64,000 nt of DNA from Brachyhypopomus gauderio (GCF_052324685.1 NC_135212.1:787501-851500), one strand, 5' to 3'. Counted from the first letter of the stretch, positions 1 to 11,745 are shown. The notes: generated by a model from the letters alone, not told the origin. Program-made: numbers and translations.

Positions 1-724
1 AAGCTTAGTGGGAAGCTTAATCAGCAGTAAGATTGAGAAGAAGGAACCACAATGATGATGGGGTATGATGTCATTGTTGGAGTCAGAAGATGAGAAGGTA
101 GTTTTGGATTACTTAATAACTGGATAACTAAAACAAAAAACCCCAAAGGGAAAAGCAGCTCAAAGCTACGGAGTAATCTAGACGTGCAACAAAACCAGGT
201 AGCTAAACCACAAAAGAAAAACACACGCGGATAACGATCAACGCGTATATACAGCGAAAGAAACGGAGGAGAACCAAAATCACACGGAGAACAGCTCGAC
301 GTGTCAGAGTAAATAAGAGACAAGGGAGGAGACGTGAAGCTTAGGTACAAGACCTAGGACTTCTACCTGGGATACCTGTCGGTCTGTCAACCAGAACACT
401 GGCAGACAAACCAACATAGAAATAAAGGAAAAGAGAAACAGTAGAGAAGAAGACAGATAAAGAGAGAAAGACTGAGATCACTCAGGGAGAAAAACTAGAA
501 AGTAGGCGAACAAAAACGCAAAAAAAGAGAACAACAGCGAGAGAACAATGGGTTGGGCTGTGAGCGTAACGACAACAAACAACTTCAGCAATGGACTGCT
601 GAAGTTGCTCGCATTAAGTAGGCTGCAAACACCTGCAGCCTATTGCGCCTGATTGCCCCCAGGTCTAGCTCGCGGGCTCCTCCTTGTGGCGACCGGAGGA
701 ACGCGCCTGGGTCCAACCCTGACA
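1..724 (-). repeat. probable Ty3/gypsy-type LTR, left end outside or unresolved
   Basis: Read on the minus strand, the sequence from base 724 begins TGTCAGGGTTGGACCC, the kind of TG start found on fish gypsy LTRs. It runs through a T-rich, gene-free tract towards base 1. The opposite LTR end (…CA) and a target duplication are not visible, so this may be a solo LTR or one LTR of an element cut by the window edge. The open frame at 21-350 on the minus strand resembles no known protein and is treated as noncoding LTR sequence. Confidence 0.4.
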
Positions 725-1668
725 ATTCACTCACTGATCAGTGAACAGTTTTACTCTCCTGTCAGACACACGCTAAACCCTTTGTGTGCCCATACAGCCA
801 GCAGCAAAGCACAGAAGAAAGAGGGCAAAGTGCCACAAAGGCATGGAGATATACGGTGGAGGGTGATGATGTGTCTGGCGCTGCTGGGAAGCGTGCTCCC
901 CGTGGTCATGTGACGGCAGCCTCTCCGTCTGCGTCCTGTGTCCTTCAAGCCTGGCTGGGGCGGCCAGAGAGAGAAGCCTCCCCAGCACAAGTGCGTCTCC
1001 ACGGACGGAACGTGTAAGGCTGAGCAAGCTTTCTTCTCATGATGTTCCTGAGGGTTGAGCCTTTGACTGTATGTGTCTAAATGTGTCATTACCAATAGGT
1101 TTAGGCTTTGTCTGAAGGGCATTTTCCCAGTTCAAACGAAAACATTTCTCTTTATCATCTGAAGACTACAAACATGCGTGAATAAACGTAAGCTGAAGCT
1201 TAGATCTAACACATACTGTTCATGTAGTCTTAAGGTGACCTTTAGAACCTTTGATAGGATTAGCCAATGTGCTTGTAGCTCTGGGCAAAACATCCAGTAG
1301 CTCATTCTTAAAAGTATGATCACTCTTAAAAGTATGATCACTCTAACTTCTGAGCATCAGGAGTGTTTTCTTTTCCAGGCGGTTTGTAAAGGAGCTTCTA
1401 CTGAGACCACAGGTGCTTTAGACAATGACCAAGAGGTGACTGTTGTGGGAGAATTTGATGCGTCTGTGTGTGTTTCACTGTTTTATGTTGTTTTTGCAGA
1501 TGCTGCTGGTGGAGCTTACTTGCAAGGACGTGGACCCACCAGAGGAGGGCGCTAACACATCATTTAGTAATGTCACCGCTGAGCAAATGAATGTGCATGG
1601 CACGTTTCCAGAGGTTCCTGCTGTCAGCTGATGATACATGTTTGTTTATTTGTGGTTTAACTCTGCAG
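725..1668. other. no gene assigned; possible small exons upstream of the PIN exon
   Basis: Nothing here could be identified with confidence. One exon-like block is flanked by splice-like signals: TTTTCCAG before 1380, with a GAG|GTGACT donor near 1434. A second begins after TTTTTGCAG near 1500 and its open reading ends with TGA near 1631. They lie just upstream of the PIN-domain exon on the same strand and could be upstream exons of the same gene, but nothing in the translations confirms it. Confidence 0.3.
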
Positions 1669-1755
1669 GTGAAGAGCACCTTGTAGTGCTGGACACGAAT
1701 GTCCTCATTAGCCACTTGGACTTTGTCAGGAAGATGAGGTCTCGTGGGCTTGGAT
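1669..1755 (+). pseudogene. PIN-domain exon, swt1-like fragment
   Basis: An exon flanked by CTCTGCAG (acceptor) and GTAAGG (donor at 1756) encodes EEHLVVLDTNVLISHLDF followed by VRKM. The LDTNVLI block is the first acidic motif of PIN-domain nucleases. The surrounding residues resemble the start of the PIN domain of SWT1, a nuclear RNA endonuclease involved in mRNP quality control. In human, SWT1 lies near HMCN1 on 1q25, and hemicentin-like exons follow here, which supports the assignment. The next exon of the PIN domain could not be found; a degenerate tandem repeat starts at the donor instead. It is most likely a relic or partial copy. Another PIN-domain protein is possible. Confidence 0.42.
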
Positions 1756-1897
1756 GTAAGGAGATGAAGCCACGTGGGCTTTAAGCTACGGAGCCTGGGG
1801 TCACGTGGGCTTCGAGCTATGGAACTGGGGTCACGTGAGCTTTGAGGTATGGAGCCTGAAGTAAAGTGGGCTTTGAGGTACGGAGCCTGGGGTGGGT
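1739..1897. repeat. degenerate ~37-bp tandem repeat
   Basis: About four imperfect units share the pattern CACGTGGGCTTTGAG followed by CTACGGAGCCTGGGG. The array starts inside the last bases of the PIN-domain exon and runs across its splice donor, so the repeat has grown from the exon/intron boundary. Confidence 0.75.
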
Positions 1898-2035
1898 TGC
1901 TGAACTTCTAGGTAAGAATGTCATTCAGAATACAGACTTGCTGATGTGCTTAATATATGTTTATATAACTATATTTATATTTGTATGCTGAGGCTGATCA
2001 CAGAGAATTATGTATCTAGGCAGCTAATAGTCAAT

Positions 2036-2135
2036 CAATCAATCAATCAAATTTTATTTATACAGCGCTTTTTTCATCCTGTGATAATGCATTTCTTAAT
2101 ATGGCAATGTTGCGGAGGGGGTCGTTCAGACATTA
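2036..2135 (-). repeat. internally deleted L2-type LINE 3' tail
   Basis: (CAAT)n followed by AAATTTTATTTATACAGCGC matches the 3' tail of the LINE at 3452, read on the minus strand. It is joined directly to TCATCCTGTGATAATGCATT, which in the longer copy lies over 1 kb away (about 4604). This is an L2 fragment with a large internal deletion. Confidence 0.7.
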
Positions 2136-3231
2136 TTATGAGACTTGTGCTTGATACACACACACACACACACACCCAAGACACCCCGATGACCTCATCA
2201 CGCTGGAAGTGTGAAGCTCACGAACACGTAACACTCCGCTACGTTAAACCCCACACGTCTGTGTTCCTTACACAGCCCCTCCCCAACACTGAGACCTCTG
2301 CCGTGGTCGGTGTGTTTGTGCAGCCTGCAGGTGTGTGTGGGATCCCAAGGGCAGTGTGATAGGAGTGGGGGCGTGGCCCTGCAACCTTGGGCCACACCCC
2401 TAGAGAGGCGGGCGCTTGATGCTCACAGCAGCGGCCTCATCACCCAGCTGCACTGGACACACCACATGCTGGTTAACCCTCCACATATCAGAGGTCCTGC
2501 CTGACCATCAGAACACTCTGTCTGTTTCTGTCTCTCTGTTTCTCTCTCTCCACATCTTTGTTCTTCTAACTAGATTCAGTTCCTCCCTGCTGGTCTTAAA
2601 AAGACGCTCAAATGTTCTCTTGACAATCTCTCCAGAGGACTCAAAACATGATTAGTTAAACCATTTAAGAAAGATGTAGGTAAAAAATCTTTTAGCTCAA
2701 CTAATTATATGTAAATATAATATATAATTATATGTAACAGGGCTCTAGACTAACTTTTTGCACTGGTTGCACTGGTGCGCCTAACTTTTTTTCTTAGGTG
2801 CACCAGCACAAAAGTTAGGTGCACCCAAATTTTTCGACTGCATCACATTTAACACCGCAGTTTTACCGGTTTCACTTATTTATTGCTGTCCATATAGACA
2901 ATATTGACAATTTGTTGCACACGACATCATTGCTGTACGTCGGGTTTACGTTCCAGCCATTTTTCTTCTGAAGAATTTTTTCTGACTTGAATTTAGTGAA
3001 GGGAAGTTCTTCTTTTGCAATATTGTAGGCAATGTTAAACTTGATTATCATCTCTGCCTCATCTGATCTGTGTGCTGCTGCCTGCTGGTGAAAGGCAGAC
3101 GGGAGCAGTGTTAATTTTGACAGCAATTTTTGATTTTTAGTCTTTTGACTAAAATGTAATTTAGTTTTAGTCATAAGTTAGTAATTGGAGTTGTTTTTAG
3201 TTTTAGTCGACTAATTATCATTAGAATTTAG

Positions 3232-5557
3232 TAGGGGTGTGACGAGACACTCAGCTCACGAGACGAGACACGAGACTGGGTTCATGAGATTCGAGACGAG
3301 ACGAGATTTTAAGAACACTAAAATTACAAATTATGTGACTGGACAACAGACTTTTATTTAAATTTTATTTAACTTTAAACATGCATTTTGAAATGTTTTA
3401 TTATAACTCTTAACATGCATTATGTAAGAGACTGAAAAGTCCGTTGTAAAGCAATCAATCAATCAATCAAATTTTATTTATATAGCGCTTTTTACAACAG
3501 TTGTTGTCACAAAGCAGCTTTACAAGTGCCGAGTCCTAGCCCCCAGTGAGCAAGCCAAAGGCGACAGTGGCAAGGAAAAACTCCCTAGTTTTTTGCATGA
3601 GGAAGAAACCTTGAGAGGAACCAAGACTCAGGGGGGGAACCCATCCTCCTCTGGCCGACACCGGTCACCATGACAACAACAACAATTTAGACAGAAAGAA
3701 GAGAAAGAAAAGGAAAAAGATGTAATAATGTCCATCATGATGTATGCATCCGGTTAGGCAGGAGGTGGCTGGCCCAGGATGGATTGCTGGTCTCCTCATC
3801 TCATTATTCCTCAAGCAGGCGGGCAGCCATGTGGAGAAATGAAACAGGGAAAATTAGCTCTGTATGAGGACATATACAGGACAGGTAAAATTATAAACAT
3901 TTCCGGAGTGTGGCAGCAACTCCGGCATTTAGTTAAATTATTACAGCCTAGCTAAAAAGGCAGAACCAGAAGGTAACATAGGCTTGGGGGCACTGTCAAC
4001 AAACTTGAGTGACCACGAGCAGTGACAGGACGACAGCACCAGCGCCCCAGTCTACCATAAAACCCTTCGTCTATGAACCCCTGGATCTGTACTTTTATCT
4101 AAGGGGGGATATTAATTATCAAACGCTAAACTAAATAAGTGGGTTTTCAACCTAGACTTAAAGATTGTGACTGTGTCGGAGTCCCGGACGCATTTAGGAA
4201 GATTATTCCAAAGCTGGGGGGCCTTACAAGAAAAGGCTCTTCCCCCTGCTGTTACCTTGTTAATTTTTGGAACTAATAAAAGACCAGCACCCTGTGATCT
4301 TAGTGGCCGTGGGGGTTCGTAATAGGAAATAAGTTCCTGAAGGTACTCAGGAGCAAGCTCGTGCAATGCTTTATAAGTTAATAAAAGAATTTTAAAGTCA
4401 ATACGGAATTTAATTGGGAGCCAATGCAGGGCTGATAGGACTGGACTGATATGCTGAAATTTTCTAGTTCTGGTCAGAACCCTGGCTGCGGCATTTTGAA
4501 CTATTTGAAGTTTATTTAGATTCCTATTTGAACATCCTGACAGTAGTGCATTGCAGTAGTTTAATCTAGAGCTAACAAAGGCGTGCACCAATTTTTCCGC
4601 ATCATCCTGTGATAATGCATTTCTTAATTTAGCAATGTTACGGAGATGTAGAAAAGCTATCCTAGTACTATTATCTATGTATTTATCAAATGATAGGTCA
4701 GAGTTGAGTATGACGCCTAGGTTTTTGGCTACAGTGCCAGGTGTAATGGGGTTTTCTTCGATAAGCGTGACCCTATATTTAGATATGCTTTGATCGTAAA
4801 TACAGTATAGAAAAAACTAACAATGTTCTCGTGCGTACAGCGTGAGAAAGAGCGATCGCGTTACCGAGATGGGCTTATCGTACACAACACTCCACTACAC
4901 TACACAACACTCCACTGCTCCTGCGCGCACCGCACAAAATTAAATTAAAAGTCGTGGTAACTCCGGTCCGTTGTTATCCAGACCCGTCGTTAAGCGGGGA
5001 CTCACTGTATTATGTACAAAACAAAAAGTTCTTCTCTGTCAATACAGAGTGCAAATAGTGCAAACTGAGCCTGACCAAGTATGTCACTAAATTTGCTGCA
5101 ACTACACTGCCATGTTCATTTTTAAGAATATTAGCATCCCCACACTGCTCCCGATATCCTTTACTGTCTCAACTTGCCAAAGCGCCGTTCTGTCCCTGCT
5201 ACCTCTGTTCAAGTGAGATGTGTTGATTTGAGTACTGAGCTGTGGTACGTGCAGCTGTAAATGTCTCTGCATCCTGCTCGTATTAGTCGCGGTGTACGGC
5301 ATTATTTTCATACAATGTTTGCATATGTAGTGTCTTATCAGTCACTCTCTTGCCATTTATCATTTCCGCCGGGTTCCCAAAATGATGCCAAACAAACGAT
5401 TTGAAAGTGGCGGGGCATCTTCAATAGTAATACCTGTATTTTCCCACGTCATTGTGACGTCATCAAATCTCGCGAGACAGATTTTTAACATGACGAGAAA
5501 TCTCGCGGAGTTGAGTCTCGCGAGATCACGAGACACGGAGATCTCGTCACACCCCTA
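3232..5557 (-). mobile_element. hAT transposon copy with BED zinc-finger remnant
   Basis: The termini are a 16-bp perfect inverted repeat, TAGGGGTGTGACGAGA at 3232 and its complement ending at 5557. It is flanked by a perfect 8-bp target duplication GAATTTAG (3224-3231 and 5558-5565), the hAT signature. On the minus strand at about 5260-5400 a BED-type zinc finger remnant is readable, with VWHHFG followed by ICKHC and later HLQLH, the usual N-terminus of ZBED-like hAT transposases. The catalytic part is missing; an L2 LINE (3452-4790) occupies much of the interior. The copy is non-autonomous. Confidence 0.88.
3452..4790 (-). mobile_element. 5'-truncated L2-clade LINE, reverse transcriptase C-terminus
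   Basis: On the minus strand the longest open frame (4112-4591, 159 codons) reads SSRLNYCNALLSG, then LQIVQNAAARVLT, then LHWLPIKFRIDFK and ends KTHLFSLAFDN. These are hallmark blocks of the region after the RT catalytic core in L2/CR1-type LINEs. Coding similarity continues upstream to about 4790 with internal stops. The 3' end is the (TTGA)n microsatellite tail at 3452-3470, preceded by the conserved tail containing GCGCTATATAAATAAAATTT. The endonuclease and RT core are absent. It sits inside the hAT copy at 3232-5557, so it inserted later. Confidence 0.85.
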
Positions 5558-5684
5558 GAATTTAGTTAATTAAAATATAAATAGTCATTATATACACTTG
5601 CACAAAGTGAAATTTATTAACCAGTTACAAAATATTATCGTTTGTATATACAAAAACAGATTTCCAAACAACTTTATTGACCTG

Positions 5685-7881
5685 GGGGGTATTCCAAGAA
5701 GCGGGTTTAACAAACTCTAAACTTAACCCTGAACTCGGAGTTGTCTTACCCCGATCTGACATACAGAGTTTTCGGTTCCAAAACGGCGGATCGGAGTTAA
5801 AGTAATCAGGGTCGCTCAACTCTGAGTAGGTTGACCCAGACAGAAGCGCGTTCACGCGTAACTATGAAAGGCATTCTTAATGGAACGCAGATAAATAGGA
5901 TTTATCATGGACTTAAACGCGAAAATCAGCCGAACATCGTATTTCACACCACTGTAGCTTGAAGTATTAATGACTGCGTATGCAGAATATTTAGATATTA
6001 TTAAACGTAAATGTAATACTGCGGTAGCTGCTAGAGAAAGGCAGTCAGCATGTCAAAAAATTGCCAACAGAGTTAATGCGTGAGTGAAAATGATATTTTT
6101 ATATTTAGCAGAAGGGTGCGATTATATTATTATTTTCTCCACCTTTATAATACTGTATTGAGTTTTTAAATATTTTTTTTTGAACACTTACTAATTCCAG
6201 GTCTAATCTGAGTGGTGTGAAACACACATGGCATCAGATAAAAATGAAGTATAAGAATATTGTACAAAGTGGTATGGCTGTACATAACTATATCTTATTC
6301 TTAAAATATATTATAAAATATATTTATTTACAGGAAAAATGAAATAATGAAACATAACAGTGAATTTGACTGTAATGTATATTAAAAGGTTACAGGGTGG
6401 ATGGTGGGGTGGGTGGTGGTGCATGATTTAATGTGGAAAGCAGTGATTGCAGATGGAGTCTCTGACAACTCCACCATCTCTGTTGTCACCCACATGCATG
6501 TAACGTTCCTCGTCTGTGGGCATGTCAGAGATGGTAGGCTGTCGCTCTTCCTGGATGGTTGCAATGTTGTGTAATACCACATATGCCATTTTTATGTGGC
6601 CCGCCCTATCAGGGGTTACTCTGAGCCCCTTCAGGCACTGGAACCTGGCCTCGAGGATTCCTAGGGTCATTTAAATTCTTGCCCTGGTTTTGCTGTGGGC
6701 CTGATTGTAGCGGGACTGTGGTCCAGGTGCAGGATCTGAATAGGGAGTCATAAGGTAGGCCTATAGGACAGGCAGGGATACCCTCTGTCTCCATGAAGGA
6801 GGCCGTCATGTCCTATAATCACACTAGGGTTTGCAATTATTTAACTATTACACTGCATGTGAACAACTAGCAAAACTACCGCAGGCCTACTCTGTTCAGA
6901 TTTGTTGTACAATGTGGAATCATACACGGATCCTGGCCATCTGGCTTCAACATTTGTGACGAGGTGGGAACCATCACATATGATCTTGAAGGGAAGAACG
7001 GTCAGTTACAATAGCTACGTTATTTTTGTTACCATTAAAGATAAGTATTCATTAAGGATTATAAAGGTTAGTACCTGTACATTAATGCTATGGATGAATT
7101 TTCATGTTCTAATGGTGCTGGAATAGGTAGCATATGTAGGTTCCATCAATACAGCCAATCACTCTAGGAAATCCTTAATATGTAAATGGAATGAAGTTCA
7201 TTATATATTGCCTCTCCTTTGCTTAATTTCTTTATTGTCCGTGTGAATTAAAGACAAACCAATGATGCTGTGGAATTCCTCTTTGATGTCCATAACTGGC
7301 TTAAGCCCAGGAAACACCACAAAACCGGGCACTAGTCATTTTAATGCCGGACATAGTTTTCGGACAGACCGACATACAATAGCTTTGCTGACAGATTCCG
7401 CAGAAAACTTCCACTAGCAAAAAACGAAGACCGATATATAACAATCTGGAGAGAATTTAGGGCTGATCCGCGATGTGTAATATTTGAAATGTTATTATAA
7501 TAATAAAGTTATTGATGTGAGTAATGGATTGTGCTGAAAACGATAACGTTCATTAAAAAAATAATCCGAAAATGATAGTAGGCCTATGTCTATTCGGGGT
7601 TTTATAAGGCGTTCCCGACGAAGAACTCAGCGAATAAACTGAGTTTCAATATCCACATGATCTTCGAGGAAAGGATACGTCATGATGACGTGTTTGTAAC
7701 TCTGGGTCAGGTCCAAGTTAACCTGCCAGCGAGCAGGTTAGCTTCAGAGCATAAGTTGCTATAGTAACTGACTCCGGTTCTCTCTAAGCTCGGTTTCTGG
7801 AACGGAAAACCTCGAGTTTCCGTGAACTCTGAGTTAACTTACCCGGGTTTTCTCGCTTAACCCGCTTCTTGGAACACCCCC
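5685..7881 (-). mobile_element. PIF/Harbinger DNA transposon, decayed
   Basis: Terminal inverted repeats of about 25 bp start GGGGGTATTCCAAGAAGCGG at 5685, and the complementary end is GCTTCTTGGAACACCCCC at 7881. A 3-bp duplication CTG (5682-5684 and 7882-7884) fits Harbinger biology. Transposase remnants lie on the minus strand: FPRVIGCIDGTYI near 7130-7175, the conserved DDE-region block of HARBI1-like proteins, and at 6382-6809 GILEARFQCLKGLR with VVLHNIA, the usual C-terminal region. Frameshifts and stops break it. No second (Myb-like) gene was recognised. Confidence 0.85.
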
Positions 7882-8512
7882 CTGAACTTATAGTTATTGA
7901 GCATAACAATAACAAAACATTGATGACAAGTAGGCCCGCTCTACCTGAAAACATGGAGTTTGTTATGAACAATACATATTACATTCTATATAAAACTGGG
8001 TTCCGTAAAAACAGCAATGCCATAGCCCACAGATGTTGTTTCATTTGTCATATTTTTCCCGACGTCGTTGTCCCACATGGTTTACACATGGGTTTTCTCA
8101 AAGTCAAAGGAGAAATGTGTCCATATATCGCCTCTTATCTTTCTCCCTGCTGACATTGTCGAGTTAACTTTGAGTTGAATTTCATGAGTGACCACAGTTC
8201 ACAGGCTGGTTTGGTCCTAACGGGTTCTGAGCGATGTGAAGACGTTAGTACTGATTGGACGGTTACCCGGTTTGTCCCGCCTTTCCGTGTACGCTAAAGT
8301 AGTTACGGTTGGATCTCTTCTTAACTTATCCCTACCTTTCACTAAACTAAATCAGGTCTGATTGAATGTCATCGCTGGCCAATATTTTCGTCTGGTTTTT
8401 ATTCGTTGACGAAAATGTCCTTTAATTTAGTCATCGTCAAATTGGTCGCACTCTAGAGTCCTGTGTAAATATGCTATGGCAACATATACCAAGAGTCGTT
8501 ATTCTTCTCCAG

Positions 8513-8794
8513 TTCCTCCATCTATAGCCGGAGTTTCAGACATCCTTGTAGAGAAGAAGGTGGTTGTGGGTAATGCCCTGACACTGGAGTGTGAGGCAGG
8601 AGGCAACCCCATCCCCTCCCTCACATGGTTGAAGGATGGTTCTCCAGTGAAGGCAGGAGAGAGCCTGCAAGTCCTCGAGCAGGGACGCAAGATCCATATC
8701 TTCAACGCTGGGCCCTCAGACTCCGGACGGTACGTCTGCATCGCCACCAGTGACGCAGGGGAGTCGGAGATCAAGTATGACATCAGCGACTTGG
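8513..8794 (+). CDS. hemicentin-like immunoglobulin domain exon 1
   Basis: Acceptor TTCTCCAG precedes 8513 and donor GTATGT follows 8794. The 282-nt exon is phase 1-1, as usual for Ig exons. It encodes one complete I-set Ig domain: PPSIAGV at the start, the first cysteine in LTLECEAGG, the tryptophan in SLTWLKDG, and the second cysteine in DSGRYVCIATSDAGE. The PPSI opening and the spacing match the long Ig array of hemicentins, giant extracellular-matrix proteins. Only three such domains exist in this window, against more than forty in a full hemicentin, and no N-terminal or C-terminal hemicentin modules are seen. It is therefore a fragment of a larger gene or a partial copy. Confidence 0.65.
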
Positions 8795-8819
8795 GTATGT
8801 ACACACGCGCACACACACT

Positions 8820-10283
8820 CCAAATGACATACTACATACTACATACTGCATACTGTTTATACTGGATGCTGCATACTGGTCCTCAAAGTAGTATGTGGTG
8901 TATCCAGTATGCAACAATAGCAACGCACACCACAGGGTCACGCCAACTGTTATGCTCCACCTGTTTATTTTCTTTTCAAGTCCTGAAATGTTGTACTGTT
9001 TATCTTGTCCAACATTCAAATTCAACGTTAATGGGATCCATTTAGCCATCAAGCCTGTCAACACAGACACTTTGAAAAAAGATGAATATAACAAATAAAA
9101 AATACATGATGGCCTTTATTTGTAAACATGGATCAAAATACTTATGGATCTAAATAATAATCCTGACAATAGTCTCTGGTAGGAAATGTAGCTAACAGGC
9201 TTTAAACATATATCTAGAGCAGGGGTCTCCAACACGTCGCTCGCGAGCTACCAGTAGCTCGCCACCCCTTTCCGAGTAGCTCGCCAAAGGGCCAATGGAT
9301 GTCCCATCGAGAAATCTACTTAAATTTATGTCCAATCAAAATTCACAGTTGTTCCTCCCCTTCTAACACTAAATTATTCGCCAATTATACAACAGTTAGT
9401 TCACAATCCGACTGGTGTGAAGTGTTCTAACCCTGCAGATATGTGTGATAACAGCGGTATTCTCATTCTCTGTATCACTCCGCGGACGCGTTGTCAAGTA
9501 ACGGCATGTACATATATTCACGATAACACACTCCCTCTTGTGTTCTATTGCTCAATTAGCTGTCAATCAAAAAGTTAGGCTGCCGTCAATATTGAATAAA
9601 CCAGGGGTCACCCACGTCATGAGTCGCCCGCGGGCTTGTTTTAAAAATAGCTCACTATAGCGCCATGCACCAAAGCGCTGCATCGTTTATGTTTTTGCTG
9701 CTATTATAGATTGTCCGCAGTTGCTAGTGGTCTTCCCGCTTAGCAATTGACACTCGCACATGCAACTTTCGTTCGTCACCCCCCCCGCCAACAACTTTTC
9801 GTTCGTACTAATCTGGTAGCCCTCCGCAATAATTGGCATCCAAGAAGTAGCTCCCAGTTTCAAAAAGGTTGGCAACCCCTGATCTAGAGGCTGCTATGCT
9901 AACATTATTTAACTAGCCAAATGGTTCACAGTAAGGTTATTAGCTAGGTGAGCAGTACAGTGCAGTACAGTTCAGTACAATACAGTTTCTTTCTAGTGTA
10001 TTTATATGAAGGTATGTGTGTAATCTCCACATTGGCATCCGCCATGTTTTTTTTCTTTACGAATGGATGATGAAAGTGGCACATTTGCATGATGGGATGC
10101 AGCACACCATGAAGGTAATTCCCCTACTGGAATATTTGGCAGAAATACAAAGTCATCTGGGGATCTTTCATGTACTGGAAAAATTAATTTTGGTCACATA
10201 CTGCATACTGATTTGGAGCCCAATCAGTATGTAGTAGGCTGTAGTAGTATGTAGTAGGCTGTAGTAGTATGTAGTAGGCTGTT
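8820..10283. repeat. MITE-like element with CATACTACATACT ends
   Basis: The left end TCCAAATGACATACTACATA (8819) is loosely complementary to the right end, where GTAGTAGTATGTAGTAGGCT is repeated three times before TTTGGAA (about 10283). Its copy number and class are unknown and no clear target duplication was found. A hAT element (9220-9881) is inserted in the middle. The flanks between hold no gene. It lies in the intron between hemicentin-like exons. Confidence 0.45.
9220..9881. mobile_element. non-autonomous hAT element
   Basis: The ends are CAGGGGTCTCCAACACG (9220) and GGTTGGCAACCCCTG (9881). The perfect 8-bp target duplication ATCTAGAG lies at 9212-9219 and 9882-9889. The interior has GAGCTACCAGTAGCTCGC subterminal motifs and no transposase. 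A second repeat start (CAGGGGTCACCC) at about 9602 suggests a related element nested inside. Confidence 0.88.
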
Positions 10284-11032
10284 TGGAACAGAGCCTGTGT
10301 GTCTGTCAGCTATTTATATTACAACTAGAGAGCAACAACACAGTCCCCAGTTTAACCCTCCTCTCCCTTGTTCCCAGTAACTGCTTTGATGTCATTTGTG
10401 GCTCAGACTGGCAAACTGTCTCTTTAAGCTCCATTTTGCCTGTCCACCCTCTCGACGGTCTCTTTGTAGTTCATGAATCATCTTTCTCCAGTTTGACTGA
10501 ATCAGAGCGTCGCGCTGGTGTCCTGCTGTCCCTCGCGTGACACTCAGAGTCTGGCCCCATTACTCTGCATCTGGACCGACCTGCAAGCTAATACATCTGA
10601 CCCGCAGGCATGCGCCATCAGTCTGGGTTTAGAGTTCGTGGAGTGTAATCGCAGGAAATCAAACGTGAAGTGTGGTTTGTGAGCCTGTGAGCTGATTTAA
10701 AAACGGATTTCAAATAAATGAGGAAAATGTCGACAGGAATGGAGGAGATGTTGAGGTGTGAACGTCTGGAAGACATAAATGCTTGGTTCTTTTTACCATT
10801 TGAAACAAATAAATCAATGAATCATGAATCGTGCTTATAAAGATGGAGACCTGGGACGCAGTCGTAGCAATTTACAGCTGAACAAAAGGCTTTCAGTGAT
10901 CTACTGCTTCCAGAGATTCACAGATAATGCTAAAGAAAGAGCGCAGAACTGCTTACACCATATACATCAGCAGACATGGTGTGTACTGGACCTGTTGTTC
11001 CATGTTTCGTGTGGGTGTGTGTGTGTGTTCAG

Positions 11033-11745
11033 TGCCACCCTCTATAGATGGGGCGGATGAGATTACAGATGTCACTGTCGTCATCAACAACCTCCTAGAA
11101 CTGGAGTGCCATGCCATAGGCACACCTACACCAACCATCACGTGAGCAAACGTTTCTCACGCACTCTCAAACCCACCTCCACACACATCTACACCAACCC
11201 CAACCATCACGTGAGCAAACGTTTCTCACGCACTCTCAAACCCACCTCCACACACATCTACACCAACCATCACGTAAGCAAACGTTTCTCACACTCTCAA
11301 ACCCACCTCAACACACCTACACCAACCATCACGTAAGCAAATGTTTCTCATGCACACTGAAACCCACCTCCACACACACCAGAGACTTCAAATGCAACCA
11401 TATTCAAATTCATACAGCATGTAGAGTTTTCCACTAAGTGAAAGCTAACACTCTCCACTTTAATTAATACAGAGCCAAAACAGCAAAACATTTGGCCCTA
11501 TTCAGTTAATTATCAGTTGCACTGTTCGATTACTGCTACGATTGCACTGTTGCTATGAGTCCTCCTCTCCTCTAGATGGCGTAAGAGTGGGGAGGCAGTG
11601 AGGCACGGTGAGGACGTGAGGGTCACGTCTAAGGGACGCTGCCTCGTAATCCCACGAGCTCAACTTTCCGACGCGGCGCTCTTCCAGTGCGTAGCCTCGA
11701 ACGAAACCGGGGAAAAGGAGAGAGATTTTAACGTCGTCGTCTATG
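11033..11745 (+). CDS. hemicentin-like Ig domain, two exons
   Basis: One Ig domain is split over exons 11033-11141 and 11576-11745. The first, after a GT-rich tract ending TTCAG, encodes PPSIDGADEITDV and the first cysteine in LLELECHAIG. The second starts at TWRKSG and carries the second cysteine in AALFQCVASNETGE. The phases join correctly (AC|A restores threonine) and the donor is GTAACG at 11746. The first exon's donor (GTGAGC at 11142) has been copied three more times by a tandem repeat. No stop codon occurs within the joined exons. Function: structural domain of an extracellular-matrix protein, by family. Confidence 0.65.
11121..11395 (+). repeat. minisatellite that duplicates a splice donor
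   Basis: About four units of 59-69 bp contain ACACCAACCATCAC followed by GTGAGC or GTAAGC, then CAAACGTTTCTCAC and CTCAAACCCACCTCC. The first unit includes the last codons of the Ig exon and its donor. GT positions are 11142, 11211, 11274 and 11333, so four near-identical exon/intron junctions lie in series. Confidence 0.85.

Larger units (their letters stand above)
2738..8464. repeat. nested-transposon block with CAGG…CTCTAGA ends
   Basis: The left edge reads CAGGGCTCTAGAC (2738) and the right edge CTCTAGAGTCCTG (8464), an inverted pair typical of a fish hAT family. No convincing 8-bp target duplication is seen, so the two ends may belong to different copies. Inside are the hAT copy at 3232-5557, which itself contains an L2 LINE, and the Harbinger copy at 5685-7881. 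The remaining spacer (for example 3130-3230 and 8370-8440) is rich in TTTAGTC motifs. Confidence 0.4.

Noticed and set aside
2155-2515. Possible further exons of the PIN-domain gene
   Set aside because: Translations (for example around 2310-2504) show no PIN motifs and the acceptor near 2325 is within GT-rich low-complexity sequence.
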